Shown piece after piece: positions 7,313 through 7,454 of a DNA stretch of 7,454 nucleotides. Under the pieces are notes generated by a model, which made no database searches, was not told where the DNA came from, and saw only the letters and a program-made list of their open reading frames with translations. The DNA lies in assembly GCA_934716995.1 (NCBI GenBank), contig CAKUYO010000068.1:1-7454 (forward strand), written 5' to 3'. Numbering within the stretch: position 1 is the stretch's first letter; each line of letters starts with the position of its first letter. This stretch comes from an uncultured Bacteroidales bacterium (GTDB lineage: Bacteria > Bacteroidota > Bacteroidia > Bacteroidales > Paludibacteraceae). The position numbers were made by a program, and so were the translations under genes.

Positions 7313-7454
7313 GTTTATCTCCCTCTCCCCCACCACTCACAAAACTTTTTTTGTTAATTTCTTGGAAGCTACAAAAGTTCTGACTTTTTTATGATTTGAC
7401 ATCAAAAAGCCTCTAACTTTTAAAAATAACTGATCCTCTTTATGCTATTTCTAA
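7313..7454. other. Right-hand edge: AT-rich DNA with no assignable gene
   Basis: This stretch shows no coding frame and no convincing promoter. An ATG at 7442 opens a frame of four codons before the window ends, which is too little to call. A weak hairpin, AAAAGT-TCTG-ACTTTT (7373-7388), is made almost only of A-T pairs. The segment may be the leader of a gene beyond the right edge or the 3' flank of a leftward gene. Confidence 0.5.

Noticed and set aside
7373..7388. AAAAGT-TCTG-ACTTTT as a third terminator
   Set aside because: The six-base stem has a single G-C pair, so it would be too weak to stop transcription. It is expected by chance in such AT-rich DNA.
7350..7398. Bacteroidetes-type promoter (TTTG at 7350-7353, TATGATTTG at 7390-7398)
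   Set aside because: The -7-like element has three bases between TA and TTTG instead of two, and the two boxes are about 36 bases apart, well beyond the usual spacing.

Overview
The window is typical of a gut or oral Bacteroidales bacterium. Prevotellaceae (Prevotella/Segatella) is my best guess, from the gene style, the moderate G+C coding DNA with very AT-rich spacers, and the form of the terminators; the genus is inference. It holds the outer-membrane core of a polysaccharide utilization locus (PUL): three same-strand genes, packed 18-20 bases apart and ending in one strong terminator.

Layout. Bases 1-3117 are a SusC/RagA-type TonB-dependent transporter whose start lies left of the window. 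Bases 3138-5063 are its SusD/RagB lipoprotein partner, preceded by an unusually good Shine-Dalgarno sequence. Bases 5082-6668 are a third surface lipoprotein in the SusE/SusF (surface glycan-binding) position, with two fibronectin-III-like domains and a right-handed beta-helix of the DUF4957/DUF5123 type. A hairpin terminator at 6689-6730 closes the operon.

How the genes work together. By analogy with characterised PULs, the third lipoprotein and SusD would capture a glycan at the cell surface, SusD would act as the lid of the SusC barrel, and SusC would import oligosaccharides with TonB energy. No glycoside hydrolase, lyase, sulfatase or regulator is in the window, so the substrate cannot be read directly. 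The beta-helix resembles pectate-lyase-like folds, and such proteins occur in pectin-type PULs, so a pectic or other plant cell-wall glycan is a reasonable guess only.

From 6669 to 7454 I see no credible gene. This AT-rich spacer is rich in repeats: three 9-base CACAGATTT-like units, CTGAAGG motifs that reappear further on as CCTTCAG in the opposite orientation, four palindromic units at exactly 21-base intervals, and a second terminator hairpin related to the first. The most unusual signals are the phased 21-base array, the paired terminators with no gene between them, and the cysteine-rich coil pattern in the third protein. I find no evidence for a wholly new multi-gene system.
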